Positions 7,277 to 9,206 of a stretch of DNA of 9,206 nucleotides are shown here, one piece after another. This DNA is from an uncultured Gemmatimonadota bacterium (GTDB lineage: Bacteria; Gemmatimonadota; Gemmatimonadetes; Gemmatimonadales; GWC2-71-9). The notes beneath the pieces are model-generated. The model was not told where the DNA came from. It made no database searches and saw only the letters and a program-made list of their open reading frames with translations. Position numbers and translations under genes: made by a program. How positions within the stretch are numbered: the stretch's first letter is position 1; the number at the start of each line of letters is the position of its first letter. The stretch is taken from positions 1-9,206 of the forward strand of contig CAJVYZ010000077.1 of NCBI GenBank assembly GCA_913009915.1, read 5' to 3'.

Positions 7277-7781
7277 CGCGCTGCGTCCTTGGGCTGCGAT
7301 TCTTGCCGGTGTCCTCCGAGGGATTCCACAGGGTACGGGGCCAGGCCTGCAACAGTGACTCGGCTGTCTCCGCCAACTGTTTGCCGCGTTCACAGTCAGG
7401 CAGATCCTGCGCCTCCAGGCTCATGGTATGTGTGGCCTTGGCGAGCAGATTCGCGGCCCGAACCTTCGCTTGCGTTCGCACCATCTCCGAAAGGGGACGC
7501 TTGGGCACGATGGCGTATACCACCTCCCCATCCAGCGCGTCAGCGGCGGCGCGAAGCGCCGAAAGGGTGGTAGACCCGTGTGCCTCCCTGCGCTCGAGGT
7601 CGCTGACCGCCTGCTGGCTAATCTCCATCCGGTGCGCCAGTTGCGAACTGCTCATGCCCAGCGCCTGACGGATGGCCCGAATCCAGCCAGAGCTGGGAGG
7701 GTTCCCGTCTCGAAGGTCTCGCCATCTCTCTAACTTCTCATCCACCTGCCGCAGCCGTAACTTCTTGAAAGTGTTGGACAT
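7257..7781 (-). CDS. XRE-type HTH regulator, mobile mystery protein A family
   Basis: A 174-residue DNA-binding protein. The N-terminal part (FKKLRLRQVDEKL, residues 5-17, then a GWIRAIRQALGMSSSQLA segment from 32) leads into a helix-turn-helix at about 41-66 (MSSSQLAHRMEISQQAVSDLERRE), followed by TTLSALRAAADALDGEVVYAIVPK. This layout matches mobile mystery protein A (TIGR02612 type), the usual partner of the Fic-domain protein B encoded immediately downstream with an overlap. Its likely role is autoregulation of the operon, and perhaps control of the Fic protein; I see no clear Fic-inhibitory S/T-x3-E-G/N motif in it, so a classic Fic antitoxin role is not supported. GGAGA nine bases upstream fixes the ATG at 7781. 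The C-terminal tail (about 155-174) is polar and probably disordered. Confidence 0.85.
   Translation of the reverse strand: MSNTFKKLRLRQVDEKLERWRDLRDGNPPSSGWIRAIRQALGMSSSQLAHRMEISQQAVSDLERREAHGSTTLSALRAAADALDGEVVYAIVPKRPLSEMVRTQAKVRAANLLAKATHTMSLEAQDLPDCERGKQLAETAESLLQAWPRTLWNPSEDTGKNRSPRTQRGDSASD
7286..7290 (-). promoter_or_regulatory. Ribosome binding site selecting the GTG start of the Fic gene
   Basis: AAGGA on the minus strand, nine bases before GTG 7276 and within the regulator's coding sequence. It favours GTG 7276 over GTG 7264, which lacks a site at normal spacing. Confidence 0.5.
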
Positions 7782-7790
7782 GAGCTGATT

Positions 7791-7795
7791 TCTCC
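7791..7795 (-). promoter_or_regulatory. Ribosome binding site of the HTH regulator gene
   Basis: GGAGA on the minus strand with a nine-base spacer to the ATG at 7781. Confidence 0.65.
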
Positions 7796-7825
7796 GGTCT
7801 TCACAAGCTGTGCATTGTAGTTGAT

Positions 7826-7854
7826 ATACTATAATACATATTATAACTTGTCAA
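7826..7854 (-). promoter_or_regulatory. Sigma70-type promoter of the HTH/Fic operon
   Basis: On the minus strand a perfect TTGACA (7854-7849) is followed after 17 bp by TAGTAT (7831-7826), a 4/6 match to TATAAT. It lies 45-73 bp upstream of the regulator ATG in an AT-rich patch that contrasts sharply with the GC-rich surroundings. It is the only convincing promoter in the window. Confidence 0.65.
7830..7845. promoter_or_regulatory. 16-bp palindrome in the promoter spacer, probable operator
   Basis: TATAATA-CA-TATTATA is a perfect inverted repeat with 7-bp arms, filling the space between the -35 and -10 boxes. Such placement is typical of autorepressor operators, and the HTH protein encoded directly downstream is the natural candidate to bind it. 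The assignment is inference; AT-rich DNA also gives palindromes by chance. Confidence 0.45.
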
Positions 7855-7865
7855 TATATATCATA

Positions 7866-7887
7866 ACAACAAGTTAAACATTGTTGT
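7866..7887. promoter_or_regulatory. Inverted repeat just upstream of the -35 box
   Basis: ACAACAA-N8-TTGTTGT, perfect 7-bp arms 22 bp end to end, starting 12 bp upstream of the TTGACA box. A possible second regulator site. Another inverted pair, TGATATA (7822-7828) and TATATCA (7857-7863), brackets the promoter. Confidence 0.35.
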
Positions 7888-7926
7888 CATTTCCTTTTCT
7901 ACAAGGTATTCCGGGTAATCAATGGC

Positions 7927-8040
7927 GAGGGCAGACGAAAGCGAGGGCAGACGAAAGCGAGGGCAGCGAGGGCAGCGGGAGCAGCGGGGGCAGTGGTTGC
8001 TTTAGCGACAGGGGGGAGTCGCGGCTTTGGCCGCGGACGG
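7927..8040 (+). repeat. Repeat R2, complete copy with two hairpins
   Basis: It starts with two copies of the 16-mer GAGGGCAGACGAAAGC (7927-7942, 7943-7958), then four nonamers of the GAGGGCAGC type (7959-7994), then two hairpins: GTTGC-TTTA-GCGAC (7996-8009, one G-U pair) and CGCGGC-TTTG-GCCGCG (8020-8035, perfect). Bases 7929-8040 match 8822-8933 (R3) with 8 differences in 112 and no gaps. Its right part supplies the last 12 codons and the stop of the sirtuin gene, read on the other strand. Confidence 0.9.
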
Positions 8041-8802
8041 ACGTGCTCCCAGCTCATCGACGATTTCCGGCACCACTTCATCTGCTGAACCCACCAGTCT
8101 TACGTCGGCCATCCCGTCATAGGCCGTCTCCCCAGGGTCCACTACAATGAGAGGTGCACCGCTCGATACCGCCTCGTGCGCCAGACCTGCCGCTGGGTAC
8201 ACCGCACCGCTGGTGCCGATGACCAGGCATGCATCAGCTTCTCTGGCTGCATCGCTGGCCTGGCTCAAGGCATCGAACGGTAACTGCTCTCCGAACCACA
8301 CCACCGCGGGCCGGAGCAACCCGCCACACGCTTCACATCGCGGCAGGGTGTCTTCAGTCGACGCGTCGACCGCCTCCTGGTGCCCCGATTCAGTGCCGCA
8401 CTCCGTGCAGCGCACTCTGAAGATGGAGCCGTGCAGCCGGATGGGATCGGCTGACCCGATCTCCTTTGCGGCGCGTTCGTGGAGGCCGTCCACGTTCTGA
8501 GTCACCAGCGTTACGCCGTCGTGCCGGCTCATCCATCGAGCCAGCGCTACGTGTCCCGCGTTCGGTTGGCACTGGGCGATCAACTCGCGCCGCCAGCCAT
8601 ACCACCGCCACACCAGCAGCGGGTCGCGGGCGAACGCCTCGGGCGTGGCCAATTCCTCCGGCCGGAAGTTGTGCCACATGCCATCGGGCCCCCGGAACGT
8701 GGGGATACCCGACGGGGCGCTCATTCCGGCGCCGGTCAGGATGAGTACTCGGGCGGCTTCTGTGAGAATGTCGTGCGCGTCTTGTGTCGGCGAGTGGCCC
8801 AT
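8002..8802 (-). CDS. SIR2-family NAD-dependent deacylase (class III, CobB/SIRT5-like)
   Basis: Sirtuins remove acyl groups from lysine using NAD+, giving nicotinamide and O-acyl-ADP-ribose. All family elements are present in the 266-residue product: NAD-binding GAGMSAPSGIPTFRG (24-38), TQNVDGLHERA (101-111), catalytic H124 in LHGSIF, zinc cysteines C132, C135, C156 and C159, and GTSGAVYPAAGLA. Y68 and R71 in WYGWRR match the Tyr-x2-Arg pair that marks class III enzymes able to remove succinyl or malonyl groups. ATG 8802 is chosen because GGAGA lies eight bases upstream; ATG 8817 would add five residues (METNT) but has only repeat DNA upstream and no Shine-Dalgarno. The last 12 residues (PSAAKAATPPCR) are encoded by repeat R2 and are not part of the family fold. 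The gene sits between R2 and R3. No promoter is evident. Confidence 0.92.
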   Translation of the reverse strand: MGHSPTQDAHDILTEAARVLILTGAGMSAPSGIPTFRGPDGMWHNFRPEELATPEAFARDPLLVWRWYGWRRELIAQCQPNAGHVALARWMSRHDGVTLVTQNVDGLHERAAKEIGSADPIRLHGSIFRVRCTECGTESGHQEAVDASTEDTLPRCEACGGLLRPAVVWFGEQLPFDALSQASDAAREADACLVIGTSGAVYPAAGLAHEAVSSGAPLIVVDPGETAYDGMADVRLVGSADEVVPEIVDELGARPSAAKAATPPCR

Positions 8803-8810
8803 AGTGTTGG

Positions 8811-8815
8811 TCTCC
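8811..8815 (-). promoter_or_regulatory. Ribosome binding site of the sirtuin gene
   Basis: GGAGA on the minus strand, eight bases before ATG 8802. It overlaps the alternative upstream ATG at 8817 and is the reason for preferring the shorter protein. Confidence 0.5.
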
Positions 8816-8821
8816 ATAGCG

Positions 8822-8933
8822 GGGCAGACGAAAGCGAGGGCAGACGAAAGCGAGGGCAGCGAGGGCAGCGGGGGCAGCGAGGGCAGTGGTCGCTTTAGCG
8901 ACAGGGCCGAGTCGCGGCTTCAGCTGCGGACGG
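8822..8933 (+). repeat. Repeat R3, complete copy upstream of the sirtuin gene
   Basis: Same orientation and layout as R2: 16-mers of the GAGGGCAGACGAAAGC type, then G-rich nonamers, then hairpins GTCGC-TTTA-GCGAC (8889-8902, perfect) and CGCGGC-TTCA-GCTGCG (8913-8928, one G-U pair). It ends 20 bp upstream of the sirtuin gene's ATG 8802 (or 5 bp from ATG 8817), so the sirtuin gene is bracketed by direct repeats. Confidence 0.9.
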
Positions 8934-8950
8934 GAGGTGCTAACACCTCC
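8933..8950. other. Strong hairpin at the right edge of R3
   Basis: GGAGGTG-CTAA-CACCTCC, a perfect 7-bp stem with a 4-base loop, directly abutting R3. It is not seen at the matching edge of R2, where sirtuin coding sequence follows. A run of five T lies further on (about 8981-8985), too far for a standard intrinsic terminator. It may mark the outer end of the repeat unit. Confidence 0.5.
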
Positions 8951-9046
8951 GCACTCCGCACACCGCACCAATAAACACCCTTTTTCCGCCCCGTCGCGCG
9001 GTTATTGGAGCACGGTTCACTCCCGCCCCGGCGTTACCCTCCCTCC
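8951..9046. other. Gap between the repeat island and the comM-like gene
   Basis: A short direct-repeat stretch of CCGCACTCCGCACACCGCACC type (about 8949-8969) is followed by unremarkable sequence. No clear -35/-10 pair is seen. TACCCT ends six bases before the ATG at 9047, where a -10 element of a leaderless transcript would sit, but this is weak evidence. Confidence 0.3.
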
Positions 9047-9206
9047 ATGCTCGCCCGGGTTCATTCTGCAGCCGTGTTGGGGGTCGACGCCTATCTGGTG
9101 GAGGTGGAGACCGACATCGCCAACGGGCTGCCGTCGTTCGCCACGGTTGGTCTGCCGCAGGGCGCCGTCCGGGAAGGGCGCGAGCGGGTCACCGCCGCCC
9201 TGGTCA
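9047..9206 (+). CDS. ComM/YifB-family Mg-chelatase-like AAA ATPase (5' end only)
   Basis: The first 53 codons reach the window edge. They carry the characteristic N-terminus of the ComM/YifB family: [17 protein letters not shown], then the diagnostic [20 protein letters not shown] and ERVTAAL. ComM is a hexameric helicase that promotes branch migration during natural transformation and is widespread in bacteria. The AAA and Mg-chelatase domains lie beyond the window. No Shine-Dalgarno precedes the ATG (only C/T-rich sequence), but the family match starts within a few residues of it. The frame is well supported; the gene name is not asserted because most of the protein is unseen. Confidence 0.85.
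   Translation, partial: MLARVHSAAVLGVDAYLVEVETDIANGLPSFATVGLPQGAVREGRERVTAALV

Noticed and set aside
7277..7393. Longer Fic protein starting at ATG 7393
   Set aside because: The extra 39 residues overlap the regulator gene, are Arg/Pro-rich and unlike the family. The GTG at 7276 has a Shine-Dalgarno and gives a family-like length.
7927..8933. CRISPR array
   Set aside because: Units are contiguous G-rich 9- and 16-mers without unique spacers, the two long copies are almost 900 bp apart with a gene between them, and no cas gene is present.
7899..8971. Open minus-strand frames through both R2 and R3 with a shared peptide (AAPAALAALAFVCPRFRLP)
   Set aside because: The similarity follows from the DNA repeat itself. 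The peptide is low-complexity, the frame joins unrelated flanks, and there are no matching starts or Shine-Dalgarno sites, so a conserved microprotein is not supported.
8970..9000. Intrinsic terminator from the hairpin at 8933-8950 and the T-run near 8981
   Set aside because: About 30 bases separate the stem from the T-run, too far for a standard rho-independent terminator, and no plus-strand gene ends just upstream.

Overview
This is a GC-rich bacterial chromosomal window, probably from an environmental Gram-negative. A TolC-type outer-membrane channel and Sec-type signal peptides imply two membranes. The protein style (secreted proteins ending their signals in A-x-A|Q, a creatininase-family enzyme, a very large NtrY-like kinase) would suit Gemmatimonadota, but that placement is a guess and no marker gene is present.

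Left part (1-2566, all minus strand): the 5' three quarters of a TolC-family efflux channel runs off the left edge. Upstream of it is a translationally coupled pair, a divergent creatininase-family metallohydrolase followed, with an ATGA overlap, by a small secreted protein of unknown function. Middle (2558-6601, plus strand): a 1347-residue multi-pass histidine kinase (three extracytoplasmic segments, HAMP, PAS, HisKA, HATPase) starts head-to-head with the creatininase gene, the two predicted starts overlapping by 9 bp. No response regulator is visible.

Right part (6550-8950) looks like an accessory island. A 'mobile mystery protein' A/B module (XRE-type HTH regulator plus Fic-domain protein) and a class III sirtuin deacylase lie on the minus strand, interleaved with three copies of one G-rich repeat: R1 6550-6600 (short version), R2 7927-8040 and R3 8822-8933. 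R2 and R3 are 112 bp long and differ at 8 positions by my hand alignment. R1 shares a 36-bp perfect match with R2. All are in the same orientation, giving the order kinase-R1-Fic/HTH-R2-sirtuin-R3-comM. The repeats carry hairpins whose changes keep pairing through G-U wobbles on the plus strand, and they supply the last codons of both the kinase and the sirtuin. Five TACCGCC decamers (6610-6659) sit in the kinase-Fic gap.

The Fic/HTH operon is driven from a strikingly AT-rich patch (about 7800-7910) with a TTGACA -35 box and a 16-bp palindrome in the promoter spacer, a natural operator for the HTH protein. The window ends in the first 53 codons of a ComM/YifB-family AAA ATPase on the plus strand. 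No tRNA, rRNA, transposase, integrase or CRISPR array was seen.
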